From: an uncultured Planctomycetaceae bacterium
Lineage (GTDB): Bacteria > Planctomycetota > Planctomycetia > Pirellulales > UBA1268
Length of the DNA stretch: 19,257 bases
Assembly: GCA_903885855.1 (NCBI GenBank)
Contig: CAISKG010000201.1
Span: 1 to 19,257, forward strand
Direction: 5' to 3'
Of the stretch, positions 6,992 to 14,550 are shown one piece after another. The notes under the pieces were generated by a model. It saw only the letters and a program-made list of their open reading frames with translations. It was not told the DNA's origin and searched no databases. The translations under genes were made by a program, and so were the position numbers. Positions within the stretch are counted from its first letter, which is position 1. Every line of letters begins with the position of its first letter.

Positions 6992-8167
6992 TTGAAACTC
7001 GGCGTCGTCAGGGAACACTGCCCCGGGGAGCGGCGCGTCGCGCTCGTGCCTGCCGCGGTGGCGCCGCTGGTCAAGCAGGGCCACGAGGTGCTCGTGGAGG
7101 AGTCGGCCGGGCTCGCGGCCGGCTTCGACGACGCCGCCTACCGCGACGCGGGGGCCCGGACCGCCTCCCGCGACGACGTCTTCGCCGCCGACTGCATCCT
7201 CGCGGTGCGCACCGCCGGGGCCGCCGGGGCGGCCTGGGACGAGGATCGCGCGCGGCTCCGTCCCGGCGTGGTCGTCGTGGCGATGGCCGATCCGCTCTCC
7301 GAGCCCGAGGCCTGCCGGGCCGCCGCCCACTCGGGGGCCACGCTCTTCGCGCTGGAACTCGTGCCGCGGATCACGCGCGCCCAGAGCATGGACGTGCTCT
7401 CGAGCCAGGCCAACATCGCCGGCTACCGGGCCGTCCTGGAGGCGGCCGTCCACCTGCCGCGCATCCTGCCGATGATGACCACCGCCGCGGGCACCGTCAC
7501 GCCCGCCAAGGTGCTCGTGCTCGGCGCCGGCGTCGCCGGCCTGCAGGCGATCGCCACCGCCAAGCGGCTGGGAGCGCAGGTGAGCGCGTACGACGTCCGC
7601 CCGGCCGTCAAGGAGCAGGTGCAGAGTCTGGGGGCGAAGTTCGTCGAGCTGCCCCTCGACACGGGAGCCGGCGAGGCCGCCGGCGGCTACGCCCGGGCGA
7701 TGGGGGAGGAGTTCTACGCGCGGCAGCGCGAGCTCCTGGGCCGCGTGATCGCCGAGCAGGACATCGTCATCTGCACGGCGCTCGTGCCGGGGCAGCGCTC
7801 GCCGCTGCTGGTGACGCGCGAGGCGGTCGACGCCATGCGCCCCGGCAGCGTGATCGTCGACATGGCGGCCGAACGCGGCGGCAACTGCGCGGCGACCGTC
7901 CCCGGGGAGACGGTGGTCGTGGACGGCGTCACGATCGCCGGCCCGACCAACCTCGCCGCCGCGGTGCCCTACCACACCAGCCAGCTCTACGCCCGCAACG
8001 TCACCACTTTCCTCACCCACCTCCTCGCCCACGGCCTGCCCGACGTCGACACCGCCGACGAGATCTGCCGTGAGACGCTCGTGGCGCGGGGGGGAGAGGT
8101 GGTCCACCCCAGGATCCGCGAGCGCTGCGGCCTGCCGCCGCTGCCGGGCTCCGCCGCCGCCGGCTGA
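6992..8167 (+). CDS. pntAA: NAD(P) transhydrogenase subunit alpha, NAD(H)-binding part
   Basis: The protein has 391 residues. The start is TTG 6992 after GGGAGC. It is fixed by homology, because the family begins 'MKxGVxxExxPGERRVAL' and here the N-terminus reads KLGVVREHCPGERRVALVP. This is domain I of proton-translocating transhydrogenase, the peripheral NAD(H)-binding subunit, related to alanine dehydrogenase. Visible landmarks are the conserved RAQSMDVLSSQANIAGYRA segment, the dinucleotide-binding GAGVAG (residues 178-183) followed by the acidic YDVRPAVKEQV, and the late GPTNLAAAVPYHTSQLYARN. At 391 residues it lacks the C-terminal membrane helices of the 510-residue E. coli PntA; these are on the next gene. 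This is the three-subunit arrangement known from Rhodospirillum. It heads an operon: pntAB starts 31 bp later. Confidence 0.95.
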   Translation: MKLGVVREHCPGERRVALVPAAVAPLVKQGHEVLVEESAGLAAGFDDAAYRDAGARTASRDDVFAADCILAVRTAGAAGAAWDEDRARLRPGVVVVAMADPLSEPEACRAAAHSGATLFALELVPRITRAQSMDVLSSQANIAGYRAVLEAAVHLPRILPMMTTAAGTVTPAKVLVLGAGVAGLQAIATAKRLGAQVSAYDVRPAVKEQVQSLGAKFVELPLDTGAGEAAGGYARAMGEEFYARQRELLGRVIAEQDIVICTALVPGQRSPLLVTREAVDAMRPGSVIVDMAAERGGNCAATVPGETVVVDGVTIAGPTNLAAAVPYHTSQLYARNVTTFLTHLLAHGLPDVDTADEICRETLVARGGEVVHPRIRERCGLPPLPGSAAAG

Positions 8168-8198
8168 TCCCGCCGCCACACCCCCGAAGGGAGCGCCC

Positions 8199-8549
8199 AT
8201 GCCCCACGCCATCGTCATGTTCCTCGCCGACTCCGGCGCCCTGGCCGCCGGCACCGAGGATCCCGCCGGGAAGTTCATCCGGCTCCTCACGGTGTTCCTG
8301 CTGGCGATGTGGGTGGGCTTCGAGGTGATCACCAAGGTGCCGCAGCGCCTCCACACGCCGCTGACCAGCGGATCCAACGCCGTGTCGGGGATCACGGCCG
8401 TGGGCGCGATCGTCGTGGCGGGTGCGCTGGCCACGAAGTTCGGCTCGCTGCTGGGCTTCGTGGCGCTGGTGCTGGCGATGATCAACGTGGTGGGCGGATT
8501 CGTGGTCACACACCGGATGCTCGGCATGTTCCACCCGAAGAAGAAGTAG
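8199..8549 (+). CDS. pntAB: NAD(P) transhydrogenase subunit alpha, membrane part
   Basis: The protein has 116 residues from ATG 8199, preceded by GAAGGGAG at 8186-8193. It is the short membrane subunit of split-alpha transhydrogenase. Its helices supply part of the proton channel (domain II). It shows the typical start of the mature domain (KFIRLLTVFLLAMWVGFEVI), the conserved VPQRLHTPLTSGSNAVSGI loop, two further helices, and the end VTHRMLGMFHPKKK with its basic tail. The conserved 'H-T-P-L-M/T-S-x-x-N-A-x-S-G-I' loop identifies the family with little doubt. It is followed by pntB after 6 bp. Confidence 0.95.
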   Translation: MPHAIVMFLADSGALAAGTEDPAGKFIRLLTVFLLAMWVGFEVITKVPQRLHTPLTSGSNAVSGITAVGAIVVAGALATKFGSLLGFVALVLAMINVVGGFVVTHRMLGMFHPKKK

Positions 8550-8555
8550 GCCCGC

Positions 8556-9991
8556 ATGTCGACGCAGTCCTGGATCAACCTCGCCTACCTGGCCGCCTCG
8601 ATGCTGTTCATCGTGGCGTTCAAGATGATGACCGGGCCGCGCACGGCCACGCGCGGAAATCTCGTGGGCGCGGCCGGCATGGCGATCGCGCTGGCGGCGG
8701 CCTGCTTCGAGGGCCCGGTGGCCGGGAGCCTCGCCGCGCACGGCCCCTGGACGCTCGTGATCCTCGGTCTCGCGGTCGTCATCGGCAGCGCCATCGGCGG
8801 GGCGCTCGCGCTGCTCTACCCGATGACCGGGATGCCGCAGATGGTGGCCCTCCTCAACGGCTTCGGCGGCGCCGCCTCCACGCTCGTGGCCGGCGCTGAA
8901 TTGTGGAACGCCACCGCCGCGGCGAAGGCCGCGGGGTCGCCCCCGGTACCCTGGACGCAGTTCATCATCGCCACCGCCCTCACCGGCCTCATCGGCGCGG
9001 TGACGTTCTGGGGGAGCCTCGTGGCCTTCGCCAAGCTCGAGGAGCTGCCGAGCTTCAAGAAGGCCTGGACCGACCCGCGCCGCCATTGGATCAACCTCGG
9101 CCTGGCACTGCTGACGCTGGCGCTGGTGTGGGGGGTGGGGGCCCGGCCGTCGTCGAACCTCCTCTTCTGGGCGCTGGTGGTGGTGGGGAGCGTGCTGGGC
9201 TGCACGCTCACCCTCCCCATCGGCGGCGCCGACATGCCGGTCGTGATCTGCCTGCTCAACAGCTATTCCGGGCTCGCCGCGGCCGCCGCCGGCTTCGTGA
9301 TCGACAATCCAGTGCTCGTGATCGCCGGATCGCTCGTCGGGGCATCGGGGCTGATCCTGACGGCGATCATGTGCCAGGCGATGAACCGTTCGCTGGCCGG
9401 CGTGCTCTTCGGCGGTCTGGGGACGACGGCGGCCGTCTCCGGCGACGACGTCTACGCCGGCCGCGTGAAGAGCGCCAGCGCCGAGGAGGTGGCCATGGTG
9501 CTCGAGGGGGCGGGGCGGGTGGTGATCGTGCCGGGCTATGGTCTGGCGGTGGCGCAGGCGCAGCACGCCGTGCGCGAGCTCGCCGACGCGCTCGAGAAGC
9601 GCGGCACCACGGTGGAATACGCGATCCATCCCGTCGCCGGGCGGATGCCGGGGCACATGAACGTGCTCCTGGCCGAGGCCGACGTCCCCTACGAGAAGCT
9701 GCGGGAGATGGACGACATCAATCCCACCTTCCCCGAGACCGACGTGGCGATCGTCATCGGGGCCAACGACGTCGTCAATCCGGCGGCCCGCAGGATCCCA
9801 AGAGCCCCATCGCCGGGATGCCGATCCTCGACGTCGACAAGGCGCGCACGGTGGTGGTGGTGAAGCGGTCGCTGTCGCCGGGCTTCGCCGGCATCCCCAA
9901 CCCGCTCTTCGCGGCCGACAACACGCTGATGTACTTCGCCGACGGCAAGAAGGCGATCCTCGACCTCACCGCGGCGCTGGCCAAGGCCTGA
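8556..9991 (+). CDS. pntB: NAD(P) transhydrogenase subunit beta, interrupted by an apparent 1-nt frameshift
   Basis: The gene starts at ATG 8556, 6 bp after pntAB. The N-terminal part is the domain II membrane region (several helices, GMPQMVALLNGFGGAAS, PIGGADMPVVICLLNSYSG). Domain III, the NADP(H)-binding part, has GYGLAVAQAQ, HPVAGRMPGHMNVLLAEA and VIGANDVVNPAAR. The frame used from the start gives 412 normal residues up to codon CGC 9789-9791, then 23 unrelated residues to a stop at 9861-9863. The expected continuation (DPKSPIAGMPILDVDKA, KRSLSPGFAGIPNPLF) is intact in another frame from 9794 to TGA 9989-9991. Only two bases separate the two parts, so one base is missing. Restored length would be 478 residues, normal for PntB. 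A real mutation would probably abolish NADP(H) binding; a sequencing error is at least as likely. Confidence 0.93.
9789..9796 (+). other. Frameshift point in pntB
   Basis: Frame one ends its homology with CGC (9789-9791). The second frame resumes at GAT (9794-9796). The family has one residue between the conserved 'NPAA(R/Q)' and 'DPKSPI', so AG at 9792-9793 is one base short of a codon. There is no homopolymer or heptameric slippery sequence. Confidence 0.88.
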
Positions 9992-10014
9992 CCGCATCCT
10001 CCCGGGGGTTTCAC

Positions 10015-10848
10015 ATGGACGTGGACCATCTCGACGTCACCGATCCCAGCCAGGTGGCCGCCGCGGCCGAACGCGAGGTGTGGTTCCATTCCATCGACCT
10101 CGGCCGGGGCGTCGTGACGCGCGGACAGAAGACGCCGCCGGCGCTCGCGAAGGAGCTCGAGGCCCTGCGTCTGCCCGACCTCGCCGGCAAGAGCGTGCTC
10201 GACATCGGTGCCTACGACGGCTTCTACTCCTTCGAGGCCGAACGCCGGGGCGCGGCGCGCGTCGTGAGCATGGATCTCCACGTCTGGCAACTCGAGACGA
10301 CCCTCGCTCCGGAGTACCTGGCCGACTGCGTCGCGCGGAACGCCCCCCCACAGCCGCCGTACCGCACCGAATGGCTCCGCTGGCGGCTCGACCCTGCCGG
10401 CATGCCGGGGAAGCGCCGCTTCGACCTGGCGCGGCGGGCGCTCGGCAGCCGCGTGGAACCGGTCGTGCAGGATTTCATGCTCGCCGACCCGCTCGCCGTC
10501 GGCACCTTCGACGTCGTCCTCTTCCTGGGCGTCCTCTACCACACGCAGAATCCGCTGGCTGCCCTGCAGCGGGTGGCGTCGCTGTCGCGGGGACTGGCCG
10601 TCATCGAGACCGAGGCGATGGAGATGCCAGGGGCCGCCGACACCGCCCTCTGCGAGTTCTTCCCCACCAACGAGCTCAACGGCGACTACTCCAACTGGTG
10701 GTCGCCCAATCTCCGTGCCCTGCTGGGGCTGATCCAGGCGGCCGGGTTCAAGCGTTCCGAGGTGCTCCAAGGCCCCCCGCCGGCGATCCCGGCGCGGGCC
10801 GGCGCCGCCCCGGTGCGATATCGCGCCATCGTGCACGCCTACCGGTGA
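10015..10848 (+). CDS. CmoB-like class I SAM-dependent methyltransferase
   Basis: The protein has 277 residues from ATG 10015, with a CGGGGG ribosome-like run upstream, 23 bp after pntB. It contains the CmoB/DUF1698 hallmark WFHSIDLGRGVVTRG (residues 23-37), SAM motif I VLDIGAYDGFYSFEAERRG (61-79), an acidic residue after the next strand (VVSMDLH), and FDVVLFLGVLYHTQNPLAAL (165-184). CmoB modifies the wobble uridine of tRNA (carboxymethoxyuridine path) using carboxy-SAM. Relatives of this subgroup also sit in polysaccharide and sugar-modification clusters. No cmoA is visible here. The next gene is a sulfotransferase overlapping it by GTGA, so I favour modification of a small molecule or glycan over tRNA. 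That is inference. The methyltransferase fold call is secure; the substrate is not. Confidence 0.9.
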   Translation: MDVDHLDVTDPSQVAAAAEREVWFHSIDLGRGVVTRGQKTPPALAKELEALRLPDLAGKSVLDIGAYDGFYSFEAERRGAARVVSMDLHVWQLETTLAPEYLADCVARNAPPQPPYRTEWLRWRLDPAGMPGKRRFDLARRALGSRVEPVVQDFMLADPLAVGTFDVVLFLGVLYHTQNPLAALQRVASLSRGLAVIETEAMEMPGAADTALCEFFPTNELNGDYSNWWSPNLRALLGLIQAAGFKRSEVLQGPPPAIPARAGAAPVRYRAIVHAYR

Positions 10849-12074
10849 CGCGCGCGGCGGCCCCACTGGCGAGCGGAGTGACCTCGGACGCATGCGTCCC
10901 GGGGGCGACGGTCTTCTTTCGCCACCTCCCCAAGACGGCGGGCACGTCGCTGATCACCACGCTCGCCAACGTCTACGGGGAGGGGCGGTGCCAGCGCTTC
11001 GAAGCGGTCGACGGCACGGTTGCCGGGCGCGTGCAGGAAATCGTCGACGCCGGCGACGGTGGCATCGTGCTCCTCTCCGGGCACGTGTCGCTGGAGACGG
11101 TCGCCCGCGGGATCTGCGCCGACGAATTCACCGTCCTCCGCGAGCCGATCGCCAGGCTCCTTTCGATGCGCCGTTTCTTCGAGCGGCTTCCGGCCGCGGA
11201 GCGCGAGTCGCTCGGTTTCGGGGAGCGGATCAGCGTCCGCGATCTGCTCGCCTCGCGGCATCCGCAGGTCCACGGTCAGGTCCGCAACGGCATGGCACGG
11301 TTCTTCTGCGGGGCCGACGCGTTCGCCTGCACGGGCGATCCGGACCACCCGGCCCCCGCGGAGTGCCCGGCGCCCGTGATCGCGGCGGCGGAGACGGCAC
11401 TGGGCGACATGGCGGTCGGAACCGTCGAGGACATGCCGGCCACCCTCCGGGCGATCGGTCGCCGTCTGGGCATTCCCTTCCCGCTCGAGTCGCCGATGGA
11501 GAACACCACGCTCCGATCCAGCGAACGGGAGTCGGTCGATGACATCCGCCAGCTCGTCGAGGCCAACGCCGTGGACGTCGCGCTGTACCATGCGCTCGCC
11601 GAGCGTCTGGGGCGGGCGGGGGCGATCCCGGAGCGGGGGCCCGATCCGCGCACCCTCTTCGATCCGCTCCCAGGGCAGCGCTACCTGCCCCCGTGGATTC
11701 CCGGGCGGCAGGGATTCGAGATCTGCCGAGTCGGGCAGCCGGTGAGTTGGATCGGCCCGACGGGCCGCGGCCGGATCCATCTGGCCCCGGCGTCACAGGC
11801 CCGGACGCTGTGTGTCGTGCTGTTCGCCGTGTCGCCGCGGTACCCCGCCGATCGGGTCGTCTTCCTGCTCGACGGTCGCCCGTGGCCGCGGAGCCTCGTC
11901 CGGGGCCCTGGGCACGAGGTGTACCGGCTGCAGCCGATACCACCGCACGCCGGGGTGCTGGAGCTGGCGATCGAGCAGCCGGCGGCGGTGCCGGTGGCGG
12001 TGATCGACCCCGGGACGGCCGACGAGCGAAACCTCGGCGTGGCGCTGCTCGAGATCGGCTGCGACGCGGCCTGA
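10845..12074 (+). CDS. PAPS-dependent sulfotransferase family protein with a C-terminal beta-rich domain
   Basis: The protein has 409 residues if it starts at GTG 10845, which overlaps the methyltransferase stop as GTGA and suggests translational coupling. GTG 10878 is an alternative. RHLPKTAGTSL (residues 26-36) matches the 5'-phosphosulfate loop, and VLREPIARLLS (97-107) matches the 3'-phosphate motif (R-x-P-x-x-R-x-x-S) of the sulfotransferase family 2 type. These enzymes move sulfate from PAPS to sugars or other hydroxyls. After the domain (about residue 265), a hinge with PGQRYLPPWIPGRQGFE leads to a 100-residue, strand-rich C-terminal part (about 305-409) that I do not recognise. It resembles accessory sugar-binding regions in general character only. 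No signal peptide, so cytoplasmic. It probably acts with the methyltransferase on a surface glycan or glycolipid (inference). Confidence 0.85.
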   Translation: MTRAAAPLASGVTSDACVPGATVFFRHLPKTAGTSLITTLANVYGEGRCQRFEAVDGTVAGRVQEIVDAGDGGIVLLSGHVSLETVARGICADEFTVLREPIARLLSMRRFFERLPAAERESLGFGERISVRDLLASRHPQVHGQVRNGMARFFCGADAFACTGDPDHPAPAECPAPVIAAAETALGDMAVGTVEDMPATLRAIGRRLGIPFPLESPMENTTLRSSERESVDDIRQLVEANAVDVALYHALAERLGRAGAIPERGPDPRTLFDPLPGQRYLPPWIPGRQGFEICRVGQPVSWIGPTGRGRIHLAPASQARTLCVVLFAVSPRYPADRVVFLLDGRPWPRSLVRGPGHEVYRLQPIPPHAGVLELAIEQPAAVPVAVIDPGTADERNLGVALLEIGCDAA

Positions 12075-12102
12075 TCCCCGCCCAGGGGGGCGCGTGGCGT
12101 CG

Positions 12103-12132
12103 TTGTGGAGCCGCGGGCCCCCCTCGTACACT
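12103..12132 (+). promoter_or_regulatory. Candidate promoter for the acylase gene cluster
   Basis: TTGTGG (12103-12108), an 18-bp spacer, then TACACT (12127-12132) lie 63 bp before the acylase start and just after the sulfotransferase stop. The hexamers match sigma-70 boxes at 4 of 6 positions each. It shares layout with the pnt candidate. Inference from sequence only. Confidence 0.4.
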
Positions 12133-12141
12133 TCTCGTTTC

Positions 12142-12189
12142 GGGGTGCCGCGGCGGGGGGTCCGCGCTCGTGGCGCCCCCCTGGGGAGG
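12142..12189 (+). promoter_or_regulatory. Structured leader and ribosome site before the acylase gene
   Basis: GGGGTGCC (12142-12149) can pair with GGCGCCCC (12172-12179) through eight pairs including one G-U. Inside it GCGG (12150-12153) pairs with CCGC (12162-12165). The ribosome site GGGGAGG (12183-12189) follows three bases later, and the C run between them could partly mask it. The pairing is visible; a regulatory role is speculative in DNA this GC-rich. Confidence 0.3.
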
Positions 12190-12194
12190 CGATC

Positions 12195-14528
12195 ATGAAT
12201 GCACGTGTTCGGGGCTGGATAACGCGTCACGGCAGCCGCTGCCTGCTGGCGCTCGCGGGCGTGCTCGCCGCGGCGGACCAATCGGCCGCCGAGGCCCTGC
12301 CCGCCGGCGGGCCGATGGCCCGCCAGGTGACGATCGCGCGTGACATGTGGGGGGTGCCGCACGTGTCGGCCGCCACCGACGCCGGATGCGTCTTCGGCTT
12401 CCTCTACGCGCAGGCCGAGGACTACTTCTGGCAGATCGAGGACAACTACATCCGGGCGATCGGCCGGGCGGCCGAGGTCTACGGCGACGCCGAGCTGCCC
12501 GCCGACCTCGTCAATCGGGCGCTCGAGATCCCGCGGCTCTCCCAGGCGGAGTACGAGGAGGCCACGCCCGAGGCCAAGGCGCTGTTCGACGCCGCCGCAG
12601 GCGGCATCAACCACTACCTCGACACCCATCCGGAGGTGCGGCCGCGGCTCCTCAAGCGCTTCGAGCCCTGGCACGTCCCCGCCTTCCGGCGCTTCATGCT
12701 CTACCAGGCCTTCATTTACCGGAAGAGCGGGCTCTCGCCGCGCGAGATCCTGGCGGCGGTCGCCGAGGTGGAGCCGGACGGCGAGCGGCCCGTGGGAATC
12801 TCGGAATCGATGCGGCGGGCGCTGGTGCGCGACGCGGCCCGCGAGGCCGAGGAGGCGCTGCTCTCGGAGCACGTCGGCTCCAACATGTGGGCCGTGACGC
12901 CGGAGAAGTCGGCGACCGGCAAGGCGCTGCTGTTCATCAATCCCCATCAGCCCTTCTTCGGCCCCGGGCAGTGGTACGAGGGGCACCTCACCAGCGGCGA
13001 GGGCTGGAACCTCCTCGGTGCCTGCTTCTTCGGGGCGCCGTTCCCGACGCTCGGCCACAACGAGTCGCTCGCCTGGAGCCACACCGTCAACGAGCCCGAC
13101 ATCGTCGACGTCTACTCGATCGTCCCCGATCCGGAGGATGCCGCCCGCTACCGCCACGGCGAGGAGCGCCGACGCATCGCCACCTGGACCGACACGATCG
13201 GCGTACTCGCCGACGGGAAGGTGGTGCCGCGGACCTTCCGCTTCCGGCGCACCCACCACGGCCCGATCGTGGCCGAGCGCGACGGCGTCCCGTTGGCGAT
13301 CCGACTGGCGAAGTTCGAGGAGGGGGGCGGGCTCGAGCAGTGGCGGGCGATGGGCAAGGCCAGGAGCGTGGCCGAGTTCCGCGAGGCGATCTCGGCCTGC
13401 GACATCCCGATGTTCAACTGCCTCGTCGCCGACTCCACCGGCGAGATCCTCTTCGTCTACAACGGCGCCATCCCGCGCCGCGCGCCCGAGTTCGACTGGA
13501 CCAAGCCCGTCGACGGATCGGACCCACGCACCGAGTGGCAGGGCTACCACACCCTCGAGGAGCTGCCGCAGCTGGCGAACCCCACCTGCGGCTTCCTCCA
13601 GAACTGCAATCAGGGCCCCCTCACCACCGTGCCCCACGGCGGCGAGCTCGCCGCCGGCGCCGGCGACGAGAATCCGCCGGCCGACCGCTTTCCCCCCTAC
13701 CTCATCGGCGAGCGCGACCGCGACAACGGCCGGGCCCGGATCTCGCGGCGGATCCTCGGCGCGACGGAGCGCTTCGACCTCGACGCCTGGGCCCGGGCCG
13801 GATTCGACACGCGGGTGCTCGAGGCGGAGACGCGGATCCCGGAGCTCGTGAAGGAGTACGAGGCCATCGCGGCGTCCGACCCCGATCGGGGCGCCCGTCT
13901 GGCCCCGGTCGTGGAGGCCCTCGGGGCCTGGGACTGCGTCAGCACGGTCGACTCGGTGCCGATGACGCTCTTCGTCCTCACCTTCGACCGGGTGATGCAG
14001 ATGGTGAAGAAGCTCGACATCCTCGGCTCCCCGCGCGTGCGGGCCCTCGAGGCGACCATCGCCGAGCTCGAGGCGCAGCACGGCACCTGGCAGGTGCCCT
14101 GGGGGGAGATCAACCGGCTGCAGCGGATCCACGGCTCGGAGATCGACGGCGAGGGGCGCGGCGCCTTCAGCGACGACGAACCGAGCCTGCCCGTGGCCGG
14201 ATCGCCCGGGCCGGTGGGGATCGTGTTCAACTTCTACGCCCGGCCCCAGGAGGGGCAGAAGCGGCGCTACGGCGTGGCCGGCCACAGCTACGTCGGCGTG
14301 GTCGAGCTCGGAAACCCGATCCGGTCGTCGACGGTTCTCCAGTTCGGCCAGTCGGGCGATCCGCAGTCGCCGCACTGGTTCGACCAGGCTCCGCTCTACG
14401 CCTCGGGGCGCTTCAAGCGCTCCCCCTTCACCGCCGAGGAGGTCTCCAACGAGGCCTCCGAGCCCTACCATCCCGGCGAGCCGCGGTCCCCCTCCCCGCC
14501 GTGGGAGGAGCCGGCGGCGAAGCCTTGA
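12195..14528 (+). CDS. Exported penicillin amidase / acyl-homoserine-lactone acylase family protein (Ntn hydrolase)
   Basis: The protein has 777 residues from ATG 12195 (GGGGAGG 5 nt upstream; the longer frame from 12105 has no ribosome site). It has a signal peptide of about 33 residues ending near SAAEA. The order matches the PvdQ-like branch of the penicillin amidase family: RDMWGVPHVSAATDAG (49-64), YAQAEDYFWQIEDNYIRAIG (71-90), a spacer peptide region, and then the nucleophile. The predicted cleavage is Gly228-Ser229 in HVGSNMWAVTPEKSATGKA. After it come INPHQPF (248-254) and FPTLGHNESLAWSHTVN (283-299). The precursor would self-cleave into an alpha chain and a beta chain starting at Ser229, and act in the periplasm on N-acyl amides such as AHLs, lipopeptides or beta-lactams. 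Substrate not determinable. It is the first gene of a tight cluster; the next gene starts 22 bp later. Confidence 0.93.
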   Translation: MNARVRGWITRHGSRCLLALAGVLAAADQSAAEALPAGGPMARQVTIARDMWGVPHVSAATDAGCVFGFLYAQAEDYFWQIEDNYIRAIGRAAEVYGDAELPADLVNRALEIPRLSQAEYEEATPEAKALFDAAAGGINHYLDTHPEVRPRLLKRFEPWHVPAFRRFMLYQAFIYRKSGLSPREILAAVAEVEPDGERPVGISESMRRALVRDAAREAEEALLSEHVGSNMWAVTPEKSATGKALLFINPHQPFFGPGQWYEGHLTSGEGWNLLGACFFGAPFPTLGHNESLAWSHTVNEPDIVDVYSIVPDPEDAARYRHGEERRRIATWTDTIGVLADGKVVPRTFRFRRTHHGPIVAERDGVPLAIRLAKFEEGGGLEQWRAMGKARSVAEFREAISACDIPMFNCLVADSTGEILFVYNGAIPRRAPEFDWTKPVDGSDPRTEWQGYHTLEELPQLANPTCGFLQNCNQGPLTTVPHGGELAAGAGDENPPADRFPPYLIGERDRDNGRARISRRILGATERFDLDAWARAGFDTRVLEAETRIPELVKEYEAIAASDPDRGARLAPVVEALGAWDCVSTVDSVPMTLFVLTFDRVMQMVKKLDILGSPRVRALEATIAELEAQHGTWQVPWGEINRLQRIHGSEIDGEGRGAFSDDEPSLPVAGSPGPVGIVFNFYARPQEGQKRRYGVAGHSYVGVVELGNPIRSSTVLQFGQSGDPQSPHWFDQAPLYASGRFKRSPFTAEEVSNEASEPYHPGEPRSPSPPWEEPAAKP

Positions 14529-14550
14529 CGCCCCCGCCCCGGAGCCGAGC

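Noticed and set aside
5873..8578. 901-residue minus-strand frame across the pnt operon
   Set aside because: It covers highly conserved pntAA and pntAB codons on the other strand and parts of the NlpC-like gene in a different frame; composition is that of a shadow.
9785..9800. Programmed ribosomal frameshift in pntB
   Set aside because: No slippery heptamer, homopolymer or obvious downstream pseudoknot is present, and the family is not known to use one. A deletion or sequencing error is simpler.
12105..12194. Longer N-terminus for the acylase (start at 12105)
   Set aside because: The extension covers the structured leader, has no ribosome site, and would push the signal peptide about 30 residues inside the protein.
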